Source of the DNA: Taudactylus pleione
Lineage: Eukaryota > Chordata > Amphibia > Anura > Myobatrachidae
Assembly: GCA_031769625.1 (NCBI GenBank)
Contig: JAUIMM010000213.1
Span: 806,001 to 870,000 of the forward strand
Length of the DNA stretch: 64,000 nucleotides
Direction: 5' to 3'
Of the stretch, positions 10,606 to 22,598 are shown in pieces. Both the position numbers and the translations under genes were made by a program. The notes beneath the pieces are model-generated. The model made no database searches. It worked only from the letters and a program-made list of their open reading frames with translations, and was not told the origin of the DNA. Positions within the stretch are counted from its first letter, which is position 1. Every line of letters begins with the position of its first letter.

Positions 10606-12229
10606 TAATAATGGGGACAATATTTTTAAATGTTGTACTTTATAAAATCAGTATGTAGCATGATCTATCCCATCTCTCACCTGTTAACTGTTACAAACAG
10701 TCAATGGCATTCTGCCATGATGTCAGCAAGGTCTAGAAATTACAAATGCAGTTTGTAACCATGTGTTTTTCCATGCTATTTTATTTGTGGTTTTGCCTTT
10801 AGTAAATTATTTTTTTCCAAATTAATGAAAACCATCCTATTTGCATTTTAGAAAGTGTAAAGCTGGGTACAAACCAGTGACAGGAACAATATATTGCACT
10901 GCCAAACTACAATGCGATATATTGTTACATGCTTAATTTAACAACACCGCGTCATGTGTGGTATCATCCCATCTGATGTGATTTGGGGGTACACACTATT
11001 CGATGGTCATTATAATCCATCACAGATCACAAGATTGGCCATTATATAGTTTAGCTTTAGATAGCTTCTTCTTTTATTACTATTTTATGGGCAGAATCAA
11101 ATTTTAAATTCAGTCAATTTAAGTTTATTTGGGGAAAAAAAAAACACAAAACAAAGAACATCCTTTTAAAAATGCAATCTAAATCCCACTATCTCATTTA
11201 AATAATCTTGTCCCTAAAAATCTTTATTTTGCATGTGAATACATGCATATAAATAATATGTACTTGGCAAAGCATGTATAATACATGGATATACAAGGTA
11301 GACAAAATAAATGCAGACATAAAAACAAATTTAGGATAGCCCCTGATCCTGAGAGATCTTACAGTCTAGTGGCAAAGTGTTGAGTCTTTGAGAGTGTATG
11401 AATTGTATAGATGAGAGTTGGATGAAGCTTTATCACAGGTGACATTACAGAGAGTATTTAAAGATTAATGCTCATTAGGGGAAATAGGCTTATTTATACA
11501 ATGTGAGTGCAATTAATTTGATGTCAAAACAGATTGTTGGGCAAATATGCCTGTCTAATAAATGTGAATGCTATTAATACAATGTACAGTACCTGCTGGT
11601 CGAGGGAAATAGTCCCAGTTAATAAATTTGACTGCTACTAACATAATATATTGTCCTATGATTGGACTGGGATACTGTTTAATAAATGTCATTGATATTG
11701 ATCTAAAATCAGTGCCACTTGAGGGCAGTTATGTCTAGAATATTCTCTTGTTGGTTAGCTTTCCAGTTGGTGAATTTTCAAATAGGGCTCCAAGATACAA
11801 GAAGATGCAGTAGACTGTTTGCCAATTGTTCTGTTTCTTTTGGGATTGTCTGTGTAGCATTTCTGGTGTGTTTAACACCGTCTAACACAATAAAAAGTGA
11901 TAGCTATGTCCTTGCATGTTGGCCAATCTCTCTACAGCAGCATAAAACCCAACACTGTTGGCTGTATCATTGACTTCTAGATGTGAAAAGTAGTGCAGCA
12001 GATGTGAAACAGTGAGTGAGACAGATCAGTCTTGCTGTAGGTTTTACAGTGGACTGAATTTAGGTTCATAGGTATAATAGAGGTTAGAAAGTGTGGAGGA
12101 GACTTAGGAGAGGGAGCGGGTCATACTGTAGTTATACCAGCATAGTTGAAGCAGTAAAAGAAGGAAGAGGGTGGGAATGGTAAGGAAAAGAGGGTGGGTG
12201 GAAAGGGGGGAGGGGGCAAGCAAGGTTGA
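10606..12229. other. Gene-free stretch
   Basis: At about 10863-10995 there are short mirrored segments (AACAATATATTGCA, GCGATATATTGTTAC) that suggest a decayed MITE. Its right end would be near TGGGGGTACACACTA. At 11338-11380 a short CCCTGATCCTGAGAGATCTTACAGTCTAGT segment resembles an ancient dispersed repeat also echoed at 6741-6770. Nothing coding was recognised. Confidence 0.35.
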
Positions 12230-13555
12230 GAAACAGGGTAATTATTTTTGTAGCTTAATGGGAGAACCAAAGATTTCAAGCTGCATGAAATGTACTGTAT
12301 TTGAAGAGCCCAGTGATATATTCACTGATATATTCCATATGAGAAAAAAACAGATCCAATTCAACGCTGCTTGTTTGGAAGGGGGATCAGGGAGTTTGCA
12401 AGTTGATATCTTGATATAAACGTGATGTGGAGTACAATTTTGTTGGGGTTCTTAAGAGGTGATATGATGGGGTGTATAATAAAAGAAGATATTGGCCAAG
12501 AGGTTCACTGCTAAAATAAATGAATTCATGGCATACTAAGGAGTGATTTTGGAACTTGACTACCAAATATGAAAAAAGTGCTGATTTGGCCGCAACATCT
12601 TCAAAAGAGGTCAGATGCCATGTACCATCTGGTGAGCACTTTGAAATTCCTTTATAAGTGTTGCTATCATTGAAAACTCATTCAAAGTATGTGATTGAAC
12701 TAAAGACCAGGTGTTGGGTCCCATCTGACACCCAACGTCGGCTTCCTGAGTTAACAGGGGAGGAGATGGTGTGGTAGAATCAAGAAGTAGAGCCTCTGTC
12801 CATAGGATGATACATACACGTTCTATAGTGGAGGGCTGTCTATTTAAAGTGGAAGAGAGCAGTGGGAAAAGTGGTGGATGTGAAATGTATTGGCAGAATT
12901 TTGAGTGTGGAATGCCATGTTGTTTTGACATCTCGAAATGTCTGCAGTGCAAAGTCTCCAGTAATGTTGTGAGTAAAACCTGCCCTGGACCATAGTGAGG
13001 CTATGTGAGCTTGCTGGTCAAGCAGGAAAAGTGGGTGATTCCATAAGGGGGTTAGTAGTGAGAGGTGCTCAGAAAGTCAACATGAGGATTTGACCCTATC
13101 CAAAGCAGAAATCATCAAGGTGACTGTGGGAAACACCAAGGTGGAGTGGGGCCTTTATTTAGCTAGGAGCCAAGAAATATGTCAGAGTAGATACATACTG
13201 ACCAGCTCATTCTCCAAGTGAACCCAGTGCTCAGTAGCTGTTGGAGAGTGTCAGGCCAATATTTGACTGAGATGTGTGGCATTATAGAACCTAAGAAAGA
13301 TGGGTAACCCCAAGTCTCCACTAGTGGTTGATTTAAAGATGATCTCTCTAATAATAATAATATTAATAATATGAGGTTTCTTGTGGTTCTACACAAATTT
13401 AATGCTAGATGATTGGAGTGAAAGTAGCATGTGAGCAGGGACAGATATTGGCAGTATTTGAAAGGGGTAAAGGACCTTCGGGAGAATATTAATTTTCACA
13501 GCCTTAACCAGAACTTTCCAATAGATATTGTATAAGGTATGTGTCATATTAGTAA
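12230..13555 (-). pseudogene. LINE L1/Tx1-type ORF2, C-terminal relic
   Basis: Read on the minus strand, this is the part of an L1-type ORF2 downstream of the RT active site. Near 13500 it reads VKINILPKVLYPFQILPISV, the conserved (K)xNILPK..YxFQxLPI block. Near 13320 comes SGDLGLPIFLRFYNATHLSQ, the GGLGLP...YY.AAHL block. Near 13215 comes HWVHLENEL and near 12930 TFRDV. These blocks occur in the right order but in several frames with stops, so it is dead. The 5' part, including endonuclease and the FADD box, is not seen. The 3' end is indistinct. The upstream edge is occupied by a Harbinger MITE. Confidence 0.7.
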
Positions 13556-13730
13556 GGGGTTTATTTACTAAAGTGTGGGTTTTTAGAAGTGGATATGTTG
13601 CCCATAGCAACCAATCAGATTCTAGCTATTATCTTCTAGAAGGTGCTAGATGAATGTTAAGTAGAATCTGATTTATTGCTATGGGCAACATCTCCACTTC
13701 TGAAAACCCACACTTTAGTAAATAAACCCC
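13556..13730. mobile_element. PIF/Harbinger-type MITE, copy 2
   Basis: A 175-bp element with ends GGGGTTTATTTACTAAAGTG and CACTTTAGTAAATAAACCCC, flanked by TAA at 13553-13555 and 13731-13733. The interior has AACCAATCAGATTCTAGCTA and its complement, as in the copy at 8593-8772. It may interrupt the L1 relic, whose upstream continuation beyond 13731 is only weakly readable. Confidence 0.88.
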
Positions 13731-13733
13731 TAA

Positions 13734-14817
13734 TTCCCATTCAGTTTATGCAAGGACAGGGGGTTAGTTGGAACTGTATAGTTGGGCAACAGTTTTGATT
13801 ATGTTAACCCCTGGATAGGTAATAAAGACCTTCATCCTCTGGAAATTGTGTAGCAGTAGGTACAATCCCACTGGAGGAGCAAATAGGCTTAAATCCAATG
13901 CATATAATGAAATGGATAATCAGGAGGATGACCCACATGGACCAAAGGAACACAAACCCAGGGAGTTATAGGTAAGTAAGGATGGGGGGTTTGAGAGTGG
14001 GAGGTAAGGGTTATGGGGCAAGATAAGAAACAAGTAGTTACCCATTTGGGATATGGAGCAAGGGATGAGGCGAAGTAATTAACAGCAACATTTAAATAAG
14101 TACAGACGCTCCGCCCATAGCCAGACAATCGGAAGAACAAAATATACACTAAAATAGACATATACACATTGAATAAAGCAAGTTAAAGTGAATAGAAGGT
14201 AAGATAAACATAACCACGTGATCAGACATAAGTTATCAAATCTAAACTAGACCCAGTGTGGGTCCGGGAAGAAAGAAGTAGGAGACAGAAGCCTCAGCAT
14301 TGTGAGAAGGGCAGGTAAGCAACTTCTGAGACTGATTCAGCCCCAGACTGATGGTTTGCTTTATGCACATATTTTGAAGTTGCAGTGCACATGTGCTGCA
14401 ATGGTGCTGCTGCTCCATTCACGGTGTGCTGTAAGCCGCAAACCGATTGACAGGTTGCAGGCATTTGGGGGTGGGAACTGGGTCCATTTTAAAAAACATA
14501 TGCATGTTGCCTTTTCAGATTCTGCTTCTTCCAATGCTGCATCTTTGGATGTAAGCAATGCCAAGTGAGGGAGAGGGAGGGTAGGTGGTGATGCTGTCAG
14601 GAAGGAAGATAAGCTCTATTTTAGACATGATGAGGCTTAGGCAGCATTGAGTGACCTTTTTGGAGACAGCAGAGATACAGGTAGTGACAGAAGATAATAG
14701 AGAAAGGCAGAGGTCAGTGGAGGAGTGGTACATTTGGACATCATCAGTGTAGGGCAGTGACATGTGAAAAGGTAAATGACTGGGGAGGCACTGGTGTGAG
14801 AGCCAGATTTACACATA
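13734..14817. other. No clear gene
   Basis: 13734-13870 may hold weak upstream L1 sequence. Beyond that, open frames such as 14302-14568 lack recognisable domains. No repeat ends were defined. Confidence 0.35.
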
Positions 14818-16447
14818 CAGTCAGGTCCATAAATATTGGGACATTGACAGAATTTTCATATTTTGGCCTCTATTCACCACCACAATGGCTTTGAAATGAA
14901 ACAAACAAGATGAGATTTAACTGCAGACTTTCAAATTTAATTTGAGGGTAATTACATCCAAATCAGGTGAATGGTGTAGAAATTACAATGGTTTCTATAT
15001 GTGCCTCCCACTTTTTAAGGGGCCAAAAGTAATGGGACAAACTAAACAATCCTAAATCTAACTTTCACTTTTTAATACTTTGTTACAAATCCTTTGCAGG
15101 CAATTACAGCCTGAAATCTGGAATGCATAGACAACACCAGACGCTGGGTTTCATACCTGGTGATGCTCTGCCAGGCCTCTACTGCAAATGTCTTCAGTTC
15201 CTGCTTGTTCTTGGGGCATTTTCCCTTCAGTTTTGTCTTCATCAAGTGAAATGCATGCTCAATCGGATTCAGGTCAAGGAATTGACTTGGCCATTGCATA
15301 ACATTCCACTTTTTAGCCTGAAAAAACTCCTTGGTTGCTTATGCAGTATGCTTCGGGTCATTGTCCATCTGCACTGTGAAGCGCCGTCCAATGAGTTCTG
15401 AAGTATTTGACTGAATATGAGCATATAATATTGCCCGAAACACTTCAGAATTCATTCTGCTGCTTTTGTCAGCAGTCACATCATCAATAAATACAAGGGA
15501 ACCAGTTCCATTGGCAGCCTTACATGCCCATGCCATGACACTACCACCACCATGCTTCACTGATGAGGATCATGAGCAGTTCCTTTCCTTCTCTTCTCTT
15601 CCCATCACTCTGGCACAAGTTGATCTTTGTCTCATCTGTCCATAGGATGTTGTTCCAGAACTGTAATGGCTTTTTTACATGTTGTTTGGCAAACTCTAAT
15701 CTGGTCTTCCTGTTTTTGTGGTTCACCAATGGTTTGCATCTTGTGGTGAACCCTCTATATTCACTCTTGTGAAGTCTTCTCTTGATTGTTGTCTTTGACA
15801 CATATACACCAACCTCCTGGAGAGTGTTCTTGATTTGGCCAACTGTTGTGAAGGGGTTTTTCTTCACCAGGGAAATAATTATTTTGTCATCCACCACAGT
15901 TGTTTTCTGTGGTCTTCCGGGTCTTTTGGTGTTGCTGAGCTCTCCGGTGTGTTCTTTCTTTTTAAGAATGTCCCAAACAGTTGATTTGGCCACACCTAAT
16001 GATTTTGCTATCTCTCTGATGGGTTTGTTTTGATTTTTCAGCCTAATGATGGCTTGCTTCACTGATAGTGACAGCTCTTTGGATCTCATATTGAGAGTCG
16101 ACAGCAACTGATTCCAAATGCAAATGTAACACCTAGAATCAACTCCAGACCTTTTACCTGCTTAATTGATAATGAAAAAACGAGGGAATAGCTCACACCT
16201 GTCCATGAAATAGCTTTTGAGTTGATAGTCCCATTACTTTTGGCCCCTTAAAAAGTGGGAGGCACATATTGAAACTGTTGTAATTCCTACACCATTCACC
16301 CGATTTGGATGTAATTACCCTCAAATTAAATCTGAAAGTCTGCAGTTAAAGCACAACTTGTTTGTTTCATTTCAAAACCATTGTGGTGGTGAATAGAGGC
16401 AAAATCTGAAAATTCTGTCAATGTCCCAATATTTATGGACCTGACTG
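14818..16447 (-). mobile_element. Tc1-like DNA transposon, near full length
   Basis: The terminal inverted repeats start CAGTCAGGTCCATAAATATT and end AATATTTATGGACCTGACTG, flanked by TA at 14816-14817 and 16448-16449, the Tc1/mariner target. The inverted repeats are long, about 225 bp (14818-15043 and 16223-16447). Both inner ends carry a CCCATTACTTTTGGCCCC-type repeat, i.e. an IR/DR-like arrangement with transposase sites at both ends of each repeat. The 1630-bp length is typical for Tc1-like elements. Confidence 0.95.
15072..16107 (-). pseudogene. Tc1-like transposase, frameshifted
   Basis: A DDE transposase of about 340 residues would cut and paste the surrounding element. The N-terminal 188-residue frame (16107-15541) has a paired-like helix-turn-helix (KQAIIRLKNQNKPIREIAKS) and a GRPQKTT linker like the GRPR motif. 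A second DNA-binding block follows, then the first catalytic Asp in LWTDETK. Frame 15560-15339 carries HGGGSVMAWA and the second Asp in QMDNDPKHTA. Frame 15299-15072 carries DLNPIEHAFHLMK with the catalytic Glu of the DD34E triad. The three frames do not join: at least two indels break the gene. All catalytic residues survive, so inactivation is fairly recent. Confidence 0.92.
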
Positions 16448-16572
16448 TACATATATGAACCCTTGGGTTTATGTGGGCATTATACAAAGGTGGAGCAGTA
16501 TATAGTGCTATAAATTTAGTGTGTGAAAAAGATAGACAGGGGAAGCAGTGCCTCACTTGCCATACACTTTTT

Positions 16573-16667
16573 ACTCCAGAGTTTTGGCTATGAAAAGGAT
16601 TAGAATAATACAAAGAAGATATTTTATAATATTTATTTTATCATTTTTATAGTCAAAACTCTGGAGT
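16573..16667. repeat. Inverted repeat with flanking direct repeats
   Basis: ACTCCAGAGTTTTGGCTATG (16573-16592) is mirrored at 16648-16667 (ATAGTCAAAACTCTGGAGT). Outside it, GCAGTGCCTCACTTGCC (16544-16560) and GCTCTGCCTCACCTGAGC (16690-16707) form a similar pair in direct orientation. Probably a decayed small DNA element. Confidence 0.5.
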
Positions 16668-16709
16668 ATACCTAAGTATGACAGGAAAGGCTCTGCCTCA
16701 CCTGAGCGC

Positions 16710-18607
16710 ACATCACTGGTGTAGAGGGGATACTGGACTGCAATGAATTCACAAAAGAGAAAAGCATGCAATGAGTAAAACAAGGGGCTGACAACAGAAA
16801 CATGAAATTTCAGTTTGGAGGCAAAATGGAGTAGAAAAATATGATAACTATAGCATGAGGCTGGCATAAGAGATATATTTTAGGATTGATGACATAATGC
16901 TTGTATCATTTATTTACAGTATTTTACTGAAGCAAGATCCTGCCAGTCTTTAACAAAGTGAATGTTACATCTTCCTGCCTCATACTTGCACAGGCTCCCG
17001 AAACTTTTACGAGACCCCCAAATTTGGGTGAGTTTACCGCTTCCCAGAAAAAGTGGGCAAATCTCTTGCAACCCGCCAGCTGCCAACACATCTTAGGTGA
17101 AATGAGGAGAGTAAGAGGCAAGATGATGTGATTTATTGTCAATTGTGCCATCGTGGCCTGGCCCACAGCAACACAAAGCATGGCAAAACATCATGTGGGA
17201 TGGACTGCAGTGAGACAATTTACAGTGATCCACCCCCATTCTGCCCACCTGGACCTCCCTTTTCATGGATTTCTCAAAAAGGGACTTGCCAAAGTCTACA
17301 AGTATGTCCTACTGTACCTTCTACTAATTCTGGTCTATGTATTAATTTATTTGCTTATTGCAACAAACTTGGAAAGAAGACAGTTTTATTTAAGTATAAA
17401 AGCTTATTTTCAAATATTGGGCAGCAGAAAAACTTAATAAAATTGGCTGACATATTAAAATGGGTGGATATCCTCTTTATTATATTTGACATTTATTTCT
17501 TTACTTTTATGCATTGGAATCATTTTATTTTCTTATCTTTCACACAATATAGCAGTAGGAATTGAGTATATCATTGTGTTGACTGAATATGTATTTTACC
17601 ATCAATACAAAAGTATATTCTGTAATTTCTAAGCCCATTATATTACATTTCTATTAAAATGATTTAACATGTCCCTGCTGATTCTTTGATTAATATACAC
17701 TACCTTGCCAAGAAGCATGTCAAAAGTTGAATAAACTTTTCTTCATTTTTAAAATAAAATTAGAGTGCAAGATGTCTTATCTCTTTCTCTTTTAACTATA
17801 TGTGTTACATAACAGGCTCTGAAACTGACAGGACAGTGATCCTTCTTTTGCTTCTTGATTCTTGAATATCAGAAACGAGAATTTCATTACCACCCTTTAG
17901 AGATTTCAACACCTTTTATCATCTTTAAGATAACAAGCATTGTGATAAATTTCCAGAACATAGTGGTATACCTTACCATTTATAACCTGATAGATCATTG
18001 TTTGCATACTTGCTCCATTAGCTGGATTAGCTCTTACATTGTTACTGTAATTTGAAGAATATGGGATATATTCAATTGGCTGCTAGGTTTTAACCGCAAA
18101 AAATCCCTCGGACCTTGCGACCAATTGTGAATCACTGCAGGTTTGCACGCTCCAGATACCCGTGATATGAAATTTTTTAAAAATGCACACAGGGTTTTCA
18201 GCATTGTGGTGAGTGAAAAAAATTAAATAAAAAATAAAAAAAGAACTCACCTGTTGCGGCAGTTCCGGTTTCTGCTGTTCCCGGCTGCTGTTCCTTCTCA
18301 CTCCCGGGATTGACTGCTACTGTCTGCTGCAGGGTGTGATGATGATGGAGTACTATGAAGATTGAAGTTTTGGAAAATTGTGGTGGCTCTGCTTGCAGAT
18401 TTACTACCTACCTTCTCCTTGCAACACAGTGTGAGACATTCCCGCACAACACAAAAGGCACAGTGGACCCACACTACACAACACAATACTGTAGTTACAC
18501 AAAATAAAAAACTCACTTGCTACCATCCACACACACAATAGGTATAAATGCCTAAGATAAACACCTATACTATACATACATAATGGACAGCAGTTTGAGA
18601 TACAATT
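16710..18607. other. Gene-free stretch
   Basis: Open frames at 17128-17565 and 17153-17437 have no conserved domain and overlap in two frames, which argues against coding. At 18066-18110 a GGGATATATTCAATTGGCTG end resembles a frog MITE terminus, but no partner was found. Confidence 0.35.
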
Positions 18608-19359
18608 TGTCATGGTCTGTGCAGTTCCTCCTCCTTGCCTCGGGTGTCACTCTTTGCCTGAGGCCTGTCTAGCCCATTCCACACTGGCCATTCTTTAATT
18701 GCAGACTTGATTGCCTAGATCAAGCAACTGTGGGGTGCACCTGAGAACTAGCTTTATATTTCCTCAGAACTACACAATCAGTGCCAGGTCATCTAGTCTA
18801 CCTCTGTAACTGTGCTCCAGGTTTACCATTTTCATATTATCTCTGCCTGTTATCACTTTGGAGCCTGGCTCACTGCAACCAAGGTTTTCTCCTGCTTCCC
18901 TGTGTGAGTAATCAAGGACATTATTATTTCTTACCTTGCACCAACTGACCAGGACTTTGTTTATTTGTATTCCAATTATTTGTATTCCAATTATTATTAG
19001 CAATTACTATGTCTACCTCTCTACATCTGTACCTCTTTTGCACTGCATTTGCTATCTTGGACTTTAGTTTGTGTATCCAGCCTGGGTCCAGCCAGTATAA
19101 CTGTATTCTCATTGCCTGTTAATATTCCCATTCTGAACTCAGTGATTACTCACCTACATCAACAAACATAACGTTGTCTATGTTCAGTGATCATCCATCT
19201 GCATTACTCCTGTACTGTTCTGTTTAAATCTGACAATTCCTGCATTCATGAGTAACCCTTGTTTGCTAAAAATTCATAATTTCATGTCACCTGACAGCAG
19301 TAATTAACCTTATTCAAGTATTTTGAGTACTTCTTGCACAAACCTTGGGAATTGTGACA
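18608..19359 (+). repeat. Probable solo LTR
   Basis: The segment starts TGTCATGGTC and ends AATTGTGACA, giving the TGTCA...TGACA inverted ends typical of gypsy LTRs. It contains a TATA-like CTTTATATTTCC (18749-18760). Flanking five bases are CAATT (18603-18607) and CAACT (19360-19364), a 4/5 match. Its size of 752 bp and its style fit a Ty3/gypsy LTR. No internal region is attached. The next element begins only four bases downstream. Confidence 0.5.
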
Positions 19360-19363
19360 CAAC

Positions 19364-19764
19364 TGTTATGAGCCACCATGGCTTATCCTTGCCAAGCGTC
19401 TCGGTCGTTGCCAGGAGACTGGGACATCAGGACACTTCTAGCCAGTGGATCCTCGCCAGCCGCTAGGCAACTGGACGCCTGGAGGCCATGGCAGGTTATT
19501 AGCCTCTCAGGGAATGTGCAGACAAGCAACGCTCCAGCAGCATGATATCCAATTGATTAGGATATTTGTCTGGGACTGGCCTTTGATTGGTCCCTCTTAC
19601 TTTATATTCCAGTCACAGCTGCATTACCCTGCCAGTTATAGCTTATGCCTCCGGTTTAGGTCTTTGCCAGCGAGTCAAAGCCTTCTACACATTGGGGACA
19701 CTTGATGTATTAACCTGGCCTAAGTACCCTAACTGTTTGAAGATTCCTTCGGGAGTTTCTAACA
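19364..19764 (+). repeat. 5' LTR of chromovirus, internally deleted
   Basis: It starts TGTTATGAGCC and ends near TTTCTAACA. It matches the 3' LTR at both ends, e.g. GCCAGGAGACT, GGGAATGTGCAGAC, TGATTGGTCCCTCTT and CCTAAGTACCCTAA. It lacks roughly 350-400 bp present in the 3' copy between GCTTATGCCT and GGGTCTTTGCCA (about 23352-23706). A TATA-like CTTTATATTCC lies near 19596-19606. Confidence 0.85.
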
Positions 19765-19829
19765 TTATAACCAGACTTAAAAAAACACTGAGAAGCCATT
19801 GAGAGTCAAATCCTAAGATAGATCTGTCT

Positions 19830-20330
19830 GTATAGAATCCTGCCCAAATTCTTGCTGGTCAGATTCAAGGACTGACCCAGAAACTTCAAGAACTCTATCC
19901 AAGTGGCCTATCAGGAAAATCAAATTAGGGCAGTTTCTCCTGCTTATGGAGTTAAAAAGCCTAAAGTCAATCTCTCAGATCGTTTCTCTGGAGATCGTAA
20001 AATATTTTTTCATTTCTGTGAAAGCTGCAAATTATACTTCAAGCTCTGACCTCAATCTGGTACCGAAGCTCAGCGAGTAGGAATAATCATCTCTCTACTA
20101 CAAAGAGATCCACAGACCTGGGCTTTCAGCCTACAACCAGGTTGTGGGACTCTTTTACGATGATCCTGACAAAGCAGCATCCACTGAAGCACATCTCTAA
20201 GCACTTAGGCAAGGACGGAACCTTGCTGAAATTTATTGTACTGAATTCATAAGACGGGCAGTGGCATCTGGATGGAATGACCCAGCTCTTACTGGGCCTT
20301 CCAGATGTCTTATCCAGAAAAGAGGCAGAT
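19830..20330 (+). pseudogene. gag relic of chromovirus
   Basis: The capsid region is readable across shifting frames. It shows PKVNLSDRFSGDRK near 19960-20000, followed by a CESCKLYF-like segment, then GIIISLLQRDPQTWAFSL near 20080-20135, then AEIYCTEFIRRAVASGWNDP near 20228-20290. These are hallmarks of the Ty3/gypsy gag of this group, which forms the particle shell. Multiple frame changes make it inactive. A zinc knuckle and protease are not seen before the RT begins near 20380. Confidence 0.7.
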
Positions 20331-20379
20331 GTACTCCCCCCCCATTTAGCATATGACTGACCCATTGACCTTGTACCCA

Positions 20380-21060
20380 ATGCCAAACTCCCTAAAGGAC
20401 AATCGTACCAACTCTCCATTCATGAGACGCAAGCCATGGATCAGTACATCCAAGAAAATCTGGCCAAAGGTTTTATTTGTCCTTTAATGTCACCCATAGG
20501 GACTGGATTCTTTTTTTATAGTCAAGAAAGATGGCTCAGTTCATCCTTGTATTGAAAACAAGGTCACCATATACAACTTGTAACCTCTTCCTCTTATTTC
20601 TATGCTTTTTATGCCAGCTTCGTGAAGCAGTATTTTTTTTCTAAAATTTATTTAAGAGGAGCATAAATTTTTGTCCGGATCATGAAAGGGGATGAATGGA
20701 AGACTGCATTTAATACTCATTCAGGGCATTATGAGAATTTGGTGATGCCGTTCGGTCTGTCTAATGCCCCAGCAGTCTTCCAAGAATTCTTCAGCGATGT
20801 CCTTCGACAATACCTTGGCAAATTCATTGTTGTTTACCTGGATGACATCTTAATCTACTCTCGATCTTTGTTAGAACATCATTGTCACGTGAAGATGGTC
20901 ATCCAGAAATTATGGGAACATGATAGTTTTGCGAAGTTAGAGAAGTGCAAATTTGAGGTGGAAAAGACGTCTCTCCTAGAGGTTTCTCCATGTACCCAGA
21001 AAAATTCCAGGCAGCCCTTGATTGGGTATGTCCTTCTAATCTAAAAGCAATCCAATGGTT
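20380..21060 (+). pseudogene. Reverse transcriptase domain of chromovirus
   Basis: N-terminal RT sequence (LPKGQSYQLSIHETQAMDQY, then ENLAKGFI) is followed after frameshifts by an open segment at 20682-21044. That segment has [20 protein letters not shown], then [10 protein letters not shown], and the active-site YLDD box at 20835-20846 with both aspartates intact. The fingers/palm region between (about 20530-20680) is damaged. RT would copy the element RNA to DNA in cytoplasmic particles. The thumb continues out of frame to about 21170. Confidence 0.9.
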
Positions 21061-21229
21061 TTCTAGGACTCGCTAATTATTACTGAAGATTAATTAGTTC
21101 ATTCTCCGAAACTTTAGCTCCTATTGTGGAATTAACCAAAAAAGGAGAAAATATGCAGCATTGGTCACCTTAAGCACTTCAGGCTTTTGAAAATCTTAAA
21201 AAAGCATTTCTCGGACACACTAATATGGA

Positions 21230-22345
21230 TTTTCCTTTTCTTGTCAAAGTTGATGCTTCAGAAGTAGGAGCAGGAGCGGTCCTGTCGCAATGGGATCCCA
21301 TGGACTCGAAAGTCCATCCTTGTTCTTTCCTCTACTGGAAATCTTCCTCTGCTGAGAGGAATTATGATGTGGGAAACTGAGAACAACTTGCCATAAAATG
21401 GGCTTTTGAGGACTGGCATCATTGGCTAGAAGGGACTAAACACGTGATTACTGTCGATACTGATCACAAAAATTTGGCTTATATAGAAGCTGCCACGAGA
21501 TTGAATCCTAGACAAGCTAGATGGGCATTGTTTTTCACCAGATTTAATTTTGTCATCACATTCAGGCCTGGGCTAAAAAATAATAAGGCAGAAGCCTTAT
21601 CCCACAGTTTTCAGCATGTACAGGATTCAAAGTGTCCAGACTCTCCTATTCTTCCTGCTTCTATGAATCATGCTAGTCTAACCCAGGATATGACCACTCG
21701 AGTTTTGTCTGCTCAGTCACAAGCACCTCCAGAAACTCCTCCTGGACATTTGCTTATTCAAAAAAATTTGCATGAGGCAGTTCTTGTGGAATTCCATTCA
21801 GCTAAAACAATTGGACACCCAGGAATCTCAAACTCTAGAGCTATTGTCATGTGCAGTAAAGTGGCCGACCATAACTCAAGATGCCCAAGAGTTTTTTCTA
21901 CTGTAGCTTGTACAGTTTGTGCCCAAAATAAGACACCTCAGAAACCTCCAGTGGGACAGCTGCTTCCATTCTTTATTCCCAGTAGACCATGGTCCCATAT
22001 TTCTATGGATATCATATTGGATCTGCCACCTTCATCTCAGTTCAACACCATCCGAGTAAAAGTTGATCGGTTCAGTAAAATGGCCCATTTTGTTGCTTTA
22101 TGCAAACTCCTGAGTTCCAAGGAGCTGGTGGTGTTGTTTATTCAACGTATTTTTAAATCACATGGTTTGCCTAAAGATATTGTCTCCGACATAAGTACCC
22201 AGTTCATCGCTAGATTCTGGAAGATGTTCTGTTCCAACTTAGGTATTCGTCTTAGTCTTTCTTACAGTTATCATCCTTAGCCTAATGGACAGACGGAGTG
22301 GGTGAACCAATCCCTTGAACAATATCTTTGTTGCTTTGTGTCAAA
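21230..22345 (+). pseudogene. RNase H and integrase of chromovirus
   Basis: RNase H starts KVDASEVGAGAVLSQ (about 21247-21290). After a stop it continues in the open frame 21444-22280 with TVDTDHKNLAYI and RQARWALFFTRFNF. Integrase follows: a zinc-binding region (HSAKTIGHPG...CTVCAQNK), the first catalytic Asp in SMDIILDLP (about 22000-22030), and the second in VSDISTQF (about 22187-22210). The Glu of NGQTEWVNQ lies just past a TAG stop at 22278-22280. Part of the zinc-binding region looks altered. The D,D,E triad is otherwise visible, but the gene is dead. Confidence 0.9.
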
Positions 22346-22598
22346 ATGCCATAATTGGTCCAAGTATCTGCCTTTGGCCAAATTCTCATACAATAATTCC
22401 TGTCACTCCGCATCAAAGAGGTCACCATTCTTCTGAAATTTTGAATATCACCCTAAAGTCAATGCTTTTGATCCAGTACAGAAATTAGGGGTGAATACCA
22501 GCTTAGAGGAATCTGGAAAAAAGTACATCAAGCTTTAAAAAGTGCTTAATTTTGGTTAAAAAAAAACAGACAGATGCAAAAGACCATGTACGTTTAAA

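Noticed and set aside
17128..17565. 145-residue open frame with CxxC-like start
   Set aside because: No known domain. A second open frame overlaps it in another register, and the C-terminal half is low-complexity T-rich DNA.
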